Assembly (NCBI GenBank): GCA_015501595.1
Contig: JADNRX010000145.1
Coordinates: 1 to 64,000 of the forward strand
Length of the DNA stretch: 64,000 bases
Source of the DNA: Hymenopellis radicata
Taxonomy: Eukaryota; Basidiomycota; Agaricomycetes; Agaricales; Physalacriaceae
Direction: 5' to 3'
Made by a program: the position numbers and the translations under genes. The notes under the pieces are model-generated. The model was not told the DNA's origin and ran no database searches. It was given only the letters and a program-made list of their open reading frames with translations. This document shows positions 23,636-33,910 of this stretch, one piece after another. Each line of letters opens with the position of its first letter. Within the stretch, counting starts at the first letter, position 1.

Positions 23636-24310
23636 ATGGATTCGATGTCACAAGAATTCATCTCCTTAGTGATGCAAGAAGACCTGTCGAATGAGGACTT
23701 GGCCAGCTGCGCATTGATGTGCAAAGCATGGGCCCGTATTGGACAAGGAGGCCTCTACCACTCAATATACCTACATACCGTACAGGATGCCATCTGTCTA
23801 GGACGCGTCTTTCAAGATCACCCCCATATCGCCACCCTTATTCGTCGCATCGACCTTTGCTTTATTCGTCCGCTTGACCTGAATGGAGTCGAGCGTGACA
23901 TAGACATGTTTGTTGCGCACGAAACTTGCATGAAGAACGTTGAAGAGCTGACGGTGGATTGCCAAGATCTGGAACATTATGGCGGCGTTATCATTATACC
24001 CCTCTTACGTTCTATTGTGCATGGTTCACAAAAGCCGCTTATGGTGTACCTTGAAGAATTGTGCAACTGTAACGACATCCCTCCACTGCTCTCCGCCCTT
24101 GACCACTATTCCGTCATCAAAGTGGAATTCCGCACACTCTTGGAACACTCTCCCCGTAACTACATCAGACTTAACCAGGAGTGGACTCCATTTTCAGGAA
24201 GCTTCCATTTCTTGGACTGGATATTAGAAGTACAGGAAGAGGAAGACGTAGCAATCGAGGAGATGAATTCGGTCCAGTATATCGCATTCGGTAATTGTAC
24301 ACGTATTTGA
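23636..24310 (+). CDS. F-box-like paralogue, C-terminally short, 224 aa
   Basis: Single exon of 224 codons. The N terminus has a weak F-box (FISLVMQEDL, then CALMCKAWARIG, then LYHSIYL), and the middle resembles the paralogues to the left. It stops just before the position of the conserved CIDDF box, so the second half found in the 424-aa relative is missing. Either it is a truncated pseudogene or a short F-box protein that keeps only the Skp1-binding end. Start at 23636; a second Met follows three codons later. Sequence after the stop (24311-24604) shows no continuation of the family, so the loss is not just a stop codon. Confidence 0.5.
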   Translation: MDSMSQEFISLVMQEDLSNEDLASCALMCKAWARIGQGGLYHSIYLHTVQDAICLGRVFQDHPHIATLIRRIDLCFIRPLDLNGVERDIDMFVAHETCMKNVEELTVDCQDLEHYGGVIIIPLLRSIVHGSQKPLMVYLEELCNCNDIPPLLSALDHYSVIKVEFRTLLEHSPRNYIRLNQEWTPFSGSFHFLDWILEVQEEEDVAIEEMNSVQYIAFGNCTRI

Positions 24311-24604
24311 AAAGAATGACAATTTGAATGAACCGGGTCAGTTTGAACTCGGATGAAAGGCAATGTCTGAATGGTCAAATTTGAAGGCCCTCAACAAGTA
24401 TCAATATTCTTCACCTCCTATTTACACACTCTCCTTTTGACCATCATCATGTCTGAATGCTTCCCTCCCTCCAAAACGTCTGACATCACATCAACCACGG
24501 AACTTTGCGAGACCCTCGGATCTGGCACGGGCTGACCGTGGTCCACATCCCCAGATCATTCAATCCACCCAGAGCCAATCATCCGTGATTCATCCATAAA
24601 GACG

Positions 24605-26110
24605 TTGCTGACTATGGCTATGTCACCTCAAGTCTTTCAAGATGAAGATTTAAGTGACATTTGGATGCCAATCTGTCATGCTCCGAATGAGGAGTTCCCA
24701 ACCGGAACCACCACTTATGCTCTGAACGAGCAGTTCCTGAACAGAACCACTTCTTATGTTCCGAACGAGCAGTTCCCGAACAGAACCGTGTCTTATGCTC
24801 TGAATGAGCAGTTCCCGAATGGAACCATGTCTTATGCTCCGAACGAGCAGTTCCAAAACGGAACGACTTCTTATGCTCCAAACAAGCAGTTCCCGAATCG
24901 AATGACTTCTTATGCTCTAAATGAGCATTGCCCGAACGGAACAACGTCTTATGCGCCGAACACATCTTACGCACCAAACCTGAATGAAACCCCTTCATAC
25001 AATGATAAAAAGGAGCTTTTTAATGGTGTCTATGATATTACATTGGCTGATTTAGAATTAATGTTTGATTGTGAAAACCATAATTTATCAACTGTCCAAC
25101 TAAAGCAAGCATCTGTAACCGGAGGCGCCAAAAAAAGACTGTTCATTTCTAATGAATTATTGCAAATAAATGATATATCTTCAAATGAATCAATAGAATT
25201 TATTGACTACATAAACTCACAACATAATCACCTTAAATATCAAAATAACCCAATATTTAAATGTGTTAACATACCCTTTCCCGTGCTTTTACCTACTCTA
25301 ACTAAAGAGTGGCTTATAATAATAGCAAGTCTTCATAATATTAAACTTCCTCGTAATGCTACAACTAATCAAAAGAAAATTGATTATATGTTATTGCATA
25401 TCTGTACAATATCTTGTAATCTATATCAATCAGTTATTCAATATACAATAACAGACAAAAATAATAGACATAAAACAGATAAAATTATTCCGCAAAAAAA
25501 GACAAGACAGAAAAGAAAACAATATATTGAAACACAAAGACAATCAACACATAATAAACAAGGCCAGTTGTTACATTACAAATATATCTGTAGTCAAGAG
25601 AGTTCCACTATTTACCCACCAGAAAGCATAACGGCACGTCAGTCAAGATCTACTATTCAAAATGCATGTAATCTAATGGCCATAGCTGAAATTGAGGAAA
25701 AAGGCTGTGCTGTATGTGGTCAATTAGCTCTAACTAAGAACATGAGTCCTTTAAAGTCTATTAAAAATCTCTTAACAGTTTTACATAGTAACGGAAATAC
25801 TCGTCAATCCCGCTCAAGTCTAAACGAAAAAATTCAAGAAATAGATGGACCTGTTTTAGCTCAAAACTGTGACTCCGTGTGTAATCTTTGTAGAAGCAAG
25901 CTACGATTAGGAGAAATCTCCTCTCTTGCCCTTGCTAATAATTTATGGATAGGAGAAGTTCCTGATGTATTATCTAGACTAAACTTTATTGAACAAATAC
26001 TTGTTTCTCGAGTAAGGCATAATATAAATTTCATTAAAGTAAATGCTGGATATAGAAAAAATGATAGCATATTGCATATCATAGGAAAATCCTACTGCAA
26101 AGATGTTTAA
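24605..26110 (+). CDS. Helitron N-terminal zinc-finger-like protein region
   Basis: An open frame of 501 codons. Residues about 25-125 are tandem 13-residue repeats; the rest is Helitron-like with two Cys-pair clusters, CAVCGQL (about residue 370) and CNLCRSKL (about residue 433), which together could bind zinc. This matches the region I know upstream of the Helitron-like N domain in fungal Helitron polyproteins (a DUF6570-like segment). It ends by frame change: sequence resembling the next part continues in the ORF beginning at 26103. The first 130 codons are G+C-richer than the rest, so the fusion of repeats to the Helitron protein may be natural or may mark the element's left junction. Confidence 0.55.
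   Translation: MLTMAMSPQVFQDEDLSDIWMPICHAPNEEFPTGTTTYALNEQFLNRTTSYVPNEQFPNRTVSYALNEQFPNGTMSYAPNEQFQNGTTSYAPNKQFPNRMTSYALNEHCPNGTTSYAPNTSYAPNLNETPSYNDKKELFNGVYDITLADLELMFDCENHNLSTVQLKQASVTGGAKKRLFISNELLQINDISSNESIEFIDYINSQHNHLKYQNNPIFKCVNIPFPVLLPTLTKEWLIIIASLHNIKLPRNATTNQKKIDYMLLHICTISCNLYQSVIQYTITDKNNRHKTDKIIPQKKTRQKRKQYIETQRQSTHNKQGQLLHYKYICSQESSTIYPPESITARQSRSTIQNACNLMAIAEIEEKGCAVCGQLALTKNMSPLKSIKNLLTVLHSNGNTRQSRSSLNEKIQEIDGPVLAQNCDSVCNLCRSKLRLGEISSLALANNLWIGEVPDVLSRLNFIEQILVSRVRHNINFIKVNAGYRKNDSILHIIGKSYCKDV
24675..24990 (+). repeat. 39-bp in-frame tandem repeat, about 7 units
   Basis: Units encode variants of SYAPNEQFPNGTT (13 residues = 39 bp). They vary mainly at Ala/Val, Pro/Leu and Gly/Arg positions, and the last units decay to short SYAPN copies. 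All units keep the frame open. Confidence 0.8.
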
Positions 26111-28771
26111 TATTTTGCCACTATCACTTGAAGATTTAGGTGAACTATTAGTAATTTTTTATATTGGGCCTTATCGTCCAACACTTAAAGAATTTGCTAA
26201 GCTACCTTTGCTAGTCCGATATTTTGAAGTGATGCAAGCTTTAATATGGTTGATCCCAAATCATCCTGATTTTCACGGTGTCACTTTTTCACCAGAAAAT
26301 CTACAAACTTATTCTGAAACAAGTCCACCTGTTGAAATTATTTTTTTCAGAAATGGAATCCAGTAGTTCAACAACAATCAATCCAAGTCAACATGAAAAT
26401 CCTAATAATGATATTAATATTGATGAAAATGAGATATGTCCTTTTGTGATGCATGCATTAATTGGACAAAACTACGATGAATTATCATTTGAGCAAAAGA
26501 AAATGGCAGCATATAAATGGTTTAATGATAATAATGGGGTTTTAGCTGTAGGACACATAAAAGAACCTACTGCTATTCGGAATCCTAGAATTTATTGAAT
26601 GATGTTTCCTTGGTTATTTCTATATGGAATAGGACTGCCTGGAAGCTGTCACTTATCTTTCGACAAGCATATTAAATGGTTACTAATGTATCACGACAAA
26701 CGTTTTTAGAGAGATAACAATTTTCATTTTGCAGTTTTCAGCCATCGCCAATTAAAACAATCCTCAAATCAAGGGTATTTAGTGACAGATAGACCAAAAT
26801 TTGATGATATAAGTAATCGCATACTAAATATCAAAATAGATGTCATGACGTATATTTCTGAAGGCTTGAAAAAAATGGTTTTTTTAATCCCAAGTCAGAG
26901 GATGAAAAAGAATGTTATCAGCTATTGCGAGATATAGATTTAGTAGCAGGAAAAGTAGATGAGTCTTTATCATCAAAAAAATTTTATCGAAATGAACTAT
27001 ATTCTTTAATGTTATCTGAAGGGACACCAAGCTGATATGTTACATTAACTCCTTCCGACTTCACACATCCTATTTGTCTCTATTGGGCAACAGAAGATGA
27101 AAAGTTTGACATCAACATTAATCTTAAAGGACAAAATAGACAAACCAAAATAATTGAAAATCCAGCTGCTGCAGCACATTTTTTTAATTTTATGATTGAA
27201 ACATTCATAACATATATTCTAGGAGTAGGTGGACCACCAGACAGTGGAGTATTTGGTAATATATCTTGGTATTATACTATCAATGAAGAACAAGGGCGTA
27301 AAACTATCCATATACACACTATAATTTGGAATTTAGGTGCATTATCACCAAAAGAAATAAAAAATAGGCTAATTAATAACGACTCTGAATTTAGAAGATG
27401 GCCCATTGATTATTTAGAGTCTGTTCACCAAGGACATTGTATGAGTGGCTCCTTAGATGAAAATAAAGAAAAAGCCACCAAGTTAAAAGAACAACCAGAG
27501 TTTGTCCACCCATTAATATATATGCCTGTTGCACCTCCAAAAGAATGTGATGATCATTTTGATTCTACTTTAGAAGACGATATGTGTGAATACTGTACAA
27601 GAGTCAATAAATGGTTGGAAGAATTTTATGAAATAGTAAATTTCATTTTAGCAAAAACAAATGCGCATAAATGTTGGACTTCATATGACAAAATGGGTAA
27701 GAAAAAAAGGCAGGAGAAGGTAAAGGTTGTTTAAATAATGAATATCATAAATGTAAAGCACGGTTTCTGAAAGAACTATTTGAGTTTACAGAAATAACTG
27801 AAAATGGATATATTAATCTAAAACATTTAGAAGAATGGTTAAACAAAATATCACCTGTATTAACATATCTAATGAATTGTAATACAAATGTTACATGTTT
27901 AAAGACAGGTACAGCTATAAAAGCAGCATTGATCTATGTATCTGAATATGTTGTTAAACCTATTCTAAAGACTTATGTTATTTTTGAGGTTATAAAATCA
28001 ATATTCACTAATAATACTGAAATTATTAATAGTACTGCTCCTCGCATAGAAAAGGGACGCAAAATTCTAACAAAAATAGTTAATAACTTAAGTGCAAAAA
28101 TGGAAATAGGCAGTCCATTTATAATATCTTATTTATTAGGATTTCCTGACCACTATACAAATGCACGATTCCGAAATTTCTATTGGCGATCTTTTGTCAC
28201 GCAAGCACGCATGGATTTCAAAGATGAAAATAATAATGAACATACCATACGTGTTATGCTTAAAAAATATAAAGGTCACATTGTCTCAAGATCCTTAGTG
28301 GATGATTATATTTGGCGTCCACTAGAGTTAGAGCATATGAGTTTATATGACTGGGTGCGAAGATGCTCCATATACAAAATTGGAAAGAAAACAAAAAGAG
28401 ATAACAATGCAGAAGAGGAAGCCAACTCAGATGATGATATAATCTTAAGTGAAACAGACTCTAATATTGATGACGAAAGTGATGATGATAATCAACCATT
28501 GCATGAGGAACCAAAACTAAATCATGAATCAGTAAAGAATGAGTATAAAACTCAAAGTCCATTTTATACACAACAAAGTATGCCTAATTCTAGCATAGAT
28601 AATGAGGATGTAGAAATGAAAGATGACAGTTTACGAAAGGAATATAATCAAGCTGGAAACTATAGATTGCATTCAAATCATGAGCTTGTAGATACTCATG
28701 AGATGCATTGTGTTGCAGAAGATAAAGCTTTAATCCCCCAATTTTCTTGGAGGCTTACTTCCTCGTCATGA
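26103..28771 (+). pseudogene. Helitron Rep (HUH nuclease) with stops
   Basis: Blocks in order: YFEVMQALIWLIPNHPDF; the Helitron-like N domain (HFAVFSHRQLKQSSNQGYLV, about 26735-26790); TPSxYVTLTPSDFTHPI (about 27022-27070); the HUH motif IHIHTIIW (about 27307-27330), where the two His bind the metal; and the paired tyrosines of YVSEYVV (about 27937-27957) that would join to DNA ends. Rep cuts and rejoins strands in rolling-circle transposition. Lesions: TGA near 26597, TAG near 26709, a frame change at the A7/T7 tract near 26872, TGA near 27033 where the family has Trp, and frame changes near 27700 and 28735. The catalytic residues themselves are present, but no continuous protein can be made. 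Confidence 0.7.
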
Positions 28772-29086
28772 TAAAGGAGACGCTGAATATTATGCTTGTA
28801 CTATGCTTGTTCTATTTAAAAACTGGAGATGTGGATTAGATCTCAAGCTGGAGAAGGAATTATGGACTGATGTCTTCAAGCAGCATGAATTCACCAAAAG
28901 ACAAAGGCAAATTATGAATAATTTTAACTTGCATTACGAATGCATGAATGCACGAGATGATTTTAGAGAACAACTGCGAAAGAATAATATGGTAGATGCT
29001 GAATGGCAAGAAATGGAAGAGTATTCACAACATATTGATTATATTGAGGCCTTACAACAAAAAGGAGATGAGCATATTAATGTAGA

Positions 29087-29502
29087 TAGAGCATGCCACG
29101 AGTCTAAACCCGAGTCCGGCGGGTCGAGTTTGCGCGAGTTTACATATCTGAAGTCCGGACTTGCGACTTGCCTCAAACTCGCGAGTCGCGGGTCTAAAAC
29201 TCGCGAGTTTGCAAGTTTTTGACGAGTTTTGAGCTATAACCCACTCATATCCCCTCCAACTGAGGTTAAACAAGTGCAAACATCATCTCTATAGTCTATT
29301 GCAGCTCTGTTGAATCATATTCATATGTATAACACAGATTATATGCATAATATTATAGCTCAACTGACTACCGGAACCTGCACAAGTACTTGCAGAATGC
29401 TCCAACCTCAAACCTGCGACTTGCGCAAACCCGGGTCGCGAGTCGTGAGTTGCAGGTTACCTGCGAGTTACCTGCGCTGGCCGAAACTCGTGGCATGCTC
29501 TA
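29087..29502. mobile_element. hAT-type miniature element D, 416 bp
   Basis: Ends TAGAGCATGCCACGAGT and ACTCGTGGCATGCTCTA (perfect inverted repeats) with exact 8-bp duplication AATGTAGA (29079-29086, 29503-29510). Interior has CGAGTTT/AACTCG and GTCGCGGGTC words but I did not find the core or the palindrome of the larger elements. It is inserted in the Helitron between the Rep and helicase parts; the coding frame is restored when one copy of the duplication and the insert are ignored. Confidence 0.85.
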
Positions 29503-29679
29503 AATGTAGATGACTTTATTGAGGCTGATTTAAAAAGTCTTGGAGTAGGCATCAAGCATATTAGACGAAAGAAAGAAACTCAATATATTCAAATGATTGC
29601 AGAACTCTCACAATGGACGGAACCTATTCACAATCAAATACTTAATAATATTAACTTTAATCATTAAAAAATTGCCTAT

Positions 29680-31599
29680 ATGAGTGCTACAGGCTTATCT
29701 TGGCAACAAGTTGTAAAAGAAGCTAAACATACAATATTACAACAGCAGAAAAATCAGTTATTACTAAATGAAAAAACTTTAGGCCAAAATGCTTTTGAAA
29801 ATCATGTTGAAACAAACCCACTTGTAGATATAACCTATAAATCACATATTGAAGAACAACACGATGAAACTCAAAAAATTAAACAGCATCAACTTCAAAT
29901 TCTTGCAGAATTTGAATTGAATGAAGATCAAAAAAGAGCATTTAATATTATTGTACGACATGATATGAATCCATTTTCATCACAGTTATTAATGTATATT
30001 GGAGGAATGGGTGGAAGTGGAAAATCTCGAGTATTAGAGGCATTAGAGAAATATTTTGTTGACCATAATGAAAGATATAAATTAGTAATAGTAGCACCTA
30101 CAGGTTCCTCTGCTAATAATATTGGAGGATCAACATATCATTCAGTATTAAAATTTAATACAAAATATTTCTCAGACCATCCTTCAGTAGAAAAACTTTC
30201 ACAAATTAAATCACATTTTATTGGCGTTAAATATGTCTTTATTGATGAAGTATCAATGGTTGGTTGTAGTTCAACATATAAGATTAGTGTACGTCTCGCA
30301 CTGGCATTAGGTGAAAATAATATGCCATTTGGAGGTCTTAACGTTATAACAGCAGGTGATTTTGGACAACTTTCACCAGTTATGGATAAAGCCTTATATA
30401 GCACTTATGTTGGCAAGGAAGGCAATACAGAAACAAAACAGGAACAAGCTATTGGAAAAGCTCTATGACATCAATTTACAACTGTTGTAATTTTAAGAGA
30501 TAATAAACGAGTTGACATTACAGAAGAGGCCGATAATCAATTTCTAAAAATGTTGATTAACTTACGTCACAAATCATGTGATCAAGACGATATTGACTTC
30601 ATTAAGACATTATGTGATAATGGACTTCCAGATAAGCATTCAATATCTGATTTAAAGTTTAGAGATATACCTATTATAACTCATCTCAATGATCATCGTG
30701 ATGAGTTTAATAGATTAGGTGCTATTAGATTCGCACAAGAAACTAAACAAGAACTTCAAGATTTTTATTCAGATGATTATATTTCATATCAAGAAGATGA
30801 TAATAAAGAACTAAAAAAGAAGAATACTGCATGTAAAACAAATGAACTTAGCCCAATTCTTCAAAAGATTATATGGAGTTTACCTGCAAATGCTACAGAT
30901 CGTGTTCCGGGTAAATTAAGTTTATGTATTGGCATGCCAGTCATCATTCAAATTAATACAGCGACAGAATTAAATATAACTAAAGGTCAAGAAGGAAGAG
31001 TTTACTCTTGGCATGAATAAAGAGGACACAATAATCAACGAATGTTAAAGACTGTTTTTGTCAAATTAGAAAATACTAAAAACATACCAAATATTCCAGG
31101 CTTACCTGTAGGTGTTGTTCCCGTACCTATAGAGCCAGCAGAAGTTATAAATGTACATTTGCCAAACGATGGAGTTATAAAAATACGTAGATTTCAGGCC
31201 TTAATTGATTTAAACTTTGCCATTTCAGATTACACATTACAAGGTAAAACTAGAAAATACAATACTGCTCATCTTTTAAAAATGTTTGATCATTTAGGAA
31301 TTTACACAGCTTTATTTCGAGGTAAAACTGCGAAAGGAACTGTTATATTAGATGATTTTGATAGCTCTAAAATTACAGGTGGCTTAAGCCTAGATATGTT
31401 ACACAAATTTCAAGAGCTTAAAATAATGAATTTAATCACGAAACAGATATATGATGGTATAATTTCAGGACCCATTAACTTGGAAACACGTTATACAATG
31501 ATCGAAAGCTATCGTTCATTAGTAGGTGAAATTTTAGCACCTGATTATTTACATCCCTATTCAGAAAGTAAAAAGTCAAGCAAAAATCAGACAATCTAA
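29680..31599 (+). pseudogene. Helitron PIF1-family helicase with stops
   Basis: Walker A GGMGGSGKSR (about 30004-30032), an APTGSSANNI motif, Walker B VFIDEVSMVG (about 30237-30265), GDFGQLSPV (about 30357-30382) and a C-terminal DYTLQGKT motif (about 31230-31253) identify a superfamily 1 PIF1-type 5'-3' helicase. In Helitrons it is fused to Rep and unwinds the donor strand. Upstream, the frame reaches back past a TAA at about 29667 into the Rep part. In-frame stops: TGA at 30466-30468 where the family has Trp (GKAL-W-H), and TAA at about 31018. The motifs are all intact, so inactivation looks recent. Confidence 0.75.
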
Positions 31600-31618
31600 A
31601 AAAGAGTATCAATAAGAT

Positions 31619-31920
31619 GAAAATAATGAAATATCTATAATAGGACCAAAATGGTCTAGAAATAGCTGTGCTTTTGATGTAGTTATATTTATTATAAGCA
31701 ATATGACCTTGGAAAATATAGCATACTTTAAACCAGTATGGCAAAAAATATCACCTAATAAATTAACAGTAATCACTGACATAATTAATGCTAATACAAC
31801 AATACATGATTTAGATATCACACGTGAACAACTAAGAGCCATCTATGCTAGGCTAATTTCTAGCATTGCTGAAAGATGGGAAGTTGGACGACCAGCATCT
31901 GTAGATAAATTAGTTAGCGA
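31619..31920 (+). pseudogene. Helitron C-terminal Cys-box region
   Basis: Contains GPKWSRNSCAFDVVIFI (about 31645-31695). I recall an NNSCAFDS-type box at the C terminus of Agaricomycete Helitron proteins; it resembles the active-site Cys box of ubiquitin-type peptidases, but the function is unproven. The frame runs on across the composition change at about 31915 into G+C-rich DNA of unknown origin, then into the hAT-type element at 31999. Confidence 0.45.
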
Positions 31921-32136
31921 GGCCACACTGGATGCTCTCATCCATGCCGCGTCTGTTCGGGAAGGCTTTGTCGATGGCACGTTGATGTCCGCGCCGGCTA
32001 GAGACCTCAACGAGTCCGACGCGAGTTAGACTCGTGACTCGTAACGTGAGTACTCACGGAAAAAGAAGTCTAGTTCAGACTCGCGTCGGACTCGACTCGC
32101 GATGACTCGCGAGTCATTGTGAGTCCACTCGCGAGT

Positions 32137-33461
32137 TAGAGCAAGGCACGAGTGGTAAGTACTTGCAAGTATTTGCAAGTATCGGCATCACCCGAGTGGT
32201 GCCGCACCCGGCACCTGCCCACCCGGCACTTGCCACCACCCGGGTGGTGCACGGGTGGCAAGTACGGGGTTGGCGAGGCAAGTATTTGGGGCAAGTACTT
32301 GCCTAATACTTGCAGGTAGGTATATATGTATTTTACAAAATTTATTGAATTTTATTTGGCCTCAAACGAGCCCAACGTCGCTCAGAAACGACGTTGCGGA
32401 CGAATATCCGTGATCGCCGAGCTGGCCGAGCGTCCCGGCACTTGCCGGATAACGATCGATCTGCTCCGATCTTGGTTCTTGCCTCATCCCACCACAGCAC
32501 GACGTCGTAGTCGTGTTCGTCGGCCCCAGAAAATTTTCTGGGGCCTCTCTGACTTGTTCTTTTGGTGTTGCTTCGCTCTCCCGCCGCGGTTTGGCTTCGC
32601 GCCGGCCGCTGCGCCCTCGGATACGTTCCGGGGCGCTTTCCAGTGCTCGTCTGCGCGACGGCGCTACTTAGACCGCCGTGTGGACTGCCTTTGGACCGCG
32701 TAAGCCCTCACAGAGGCGGCATTGCGACAAGAATACTTATCCGTCCCAGCGCCGGCCGCTGCTGCCCTCGGATGTGATCTCTCAGGCGCGTCTCTGCGAC
32801 GGCGCCCTGTCATTCGGATTTGCATGGCGTCGCGGACGCATGCAGCCCTAAAGGTGTGCTTTTTTTCTCTCATTGATGTCGCATATTGACCTAGTGATAT
32901 CTCTGCCCCAGCCGCCGCCGTATTCCACCATCATCCTAACGCGCCGACGCGACGTCCTCACCCGGTTACTTCAAACCCAGGTCGCATATCTCTCGCCGCG
33001 TCATCTCACCCGTTCCGTCTCTTTCCTGCGCCCCACAACGACAGCGGTCGCGTTCGGCCCGGCCATCTGTTACGCAGCCATATCCTCGCCCTCATTGTTA
33101 CGCCATCTTCACCCGACAACATTCTTACTCCTCCCATCCTCATCTTGTTCAGTGCCGGTTCTTGTCCTTACACAAGCCCGGGGCATGAGCAAGATGAATC
33201 ATGCACGTCGACTTACCCCGCGCAATTGCTCGGGGATCATCGACGGGCATGAAAAAATTCATTGACTTTGACAAGTACTTGGCCACCCGTACTTGCCAAG
33301 TACTTGTCATTTAGGCAAGTACTTGCCAAGTACTTGACCCGCGAGTCAAGTACTTGCGGGTACCCGGGTGTGCTGCCAGGTGGCAAGTCCGGCCTTGACG
33401 ACACAAATACTTGTCGCGCGGGTGTCGGGTGCACCCGGGTATACACTCGTGCCTCCCTCTA
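32137..33461. mobile_element. hAT-type element B1 nested in C, 1,325 bp
   Basis: Ends TAGAGCAAGGCACGAGTGG and CACTCGTGCCTCCCTCTA with exact duplication TCGCGAGT (32129-32136, 33462-33469). Subterminal arrays of AAGTACTTGC. A+T block at about 32325-32360, core near 32411-32465, TAAGCCCTCACAGAGGC at about 32701, palindrome at 33216-33237. Confidence 0.85.
33216..33237. repeat. Conserved palindrome in element B1
   Basis: CCCCGCGCAATTGCTCGGGG, a near-perfect 20-bp palindrome, about 225 bp from the right end of B1. Confidence 0.65.
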
Positions 33462-33550
33462 TCGCGAGTACTCACCATGAGTCCGAGTCATCTCGGATAC
33501 TCATGAGTACTCGCGAGTCCATCACCTCCCAGCATTCATGCACAGCGAGC

Positions 33551-33572
33551 ATCCCCGGGCAATGGCACGGGG
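33551..33572. repeat. Conserved palindrome in outer element C
   Basis: ATCCCCGGGCAATGGCACGG then GG; about 227 bp from the left end of C once the nested B1 is subtracted. Orientation is reversed relative to B1 and A3. Confidence 0.55.
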
Positions 33573-33589
33573 ACAGTCAGCTGGGCATG

Positions 33590-33720
33590 AGGGTAGGGTG
33601 GGGTGGTGGTAGGAGGATGGTGATGGGAGGATAGTGGTAGTGGTGGGAGGATGGTGATGGTGGTGGGAGGATGGGAAGGTGGCAGAGTGGCGGTGGGAAG
33701 GTGAGAGAAGAGTGGTGCTC
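33590..33720. repeat. G-rich GGTGGTGGGAGGATGG simple repeat
   Basis: Degenerate purine-rich array (GGAGGATGGTGATGGTGGTG words) inside outer element C; several G-runs could form quadruplexes. Antisense open frames here are low-complexity Pro/His/Ser and not genes. Confidence 0.6.
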
Positions 33721-33910
33721 ACTGTACTTCATTCTCCTCCTTATCAATCAATCATCATTGTCCACCCATCATCCTCAAACTATTGTTGGCATCTAGTCGC
33801 CATCGTGCAGTCGAGTCGTCACCGCGTCGCTGCAGTAAAGTCGTTGCCGTTGCGGCAGTTAAGTTGTTAGCGCGGTTGAGTTGGCGCCGTTGCCACGGTC
33901 AAGCTGTTGG

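Larger units (their letters stand above)
24605..31920 (+). mobile_element. A+T-rich Helitron, degenerate
   Basis: Successive coding blocks follow the order of a fungal Helitron: Cys-motif region, Helitron-like N domain, HUH Rep, then PIF1-family helicase and a C-terminal Cys-box region. From about 24990 to 31915 the DNA is strongly A+T-rich (AAT, ATT, AAA and TTA codons dominate), unlike all flanking genes. No introns are needed. The termini (5' TC, 3' CTRR with hairpin) were not identified, so both boundaries are approximate; the right one is set where composition changes abruptly. It is interrupted by a 416-bp hAT-type element at 29087-29502. Confidence 0.75.

Noticed and set aside
24618..24998. 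126-codon minus-strand frame with HSEHKK repeats
   Set aside because: Antisense of the 39-bp repeat of the Helitron N-terminal frame.
33250..33470. Regular AAGTACTTGC words suggesting a centromeric or satellite array
   Set aside because: They are confined to the subterminal zones of elements with defined ends and 8-bp duplications, so they belong to the transposons.
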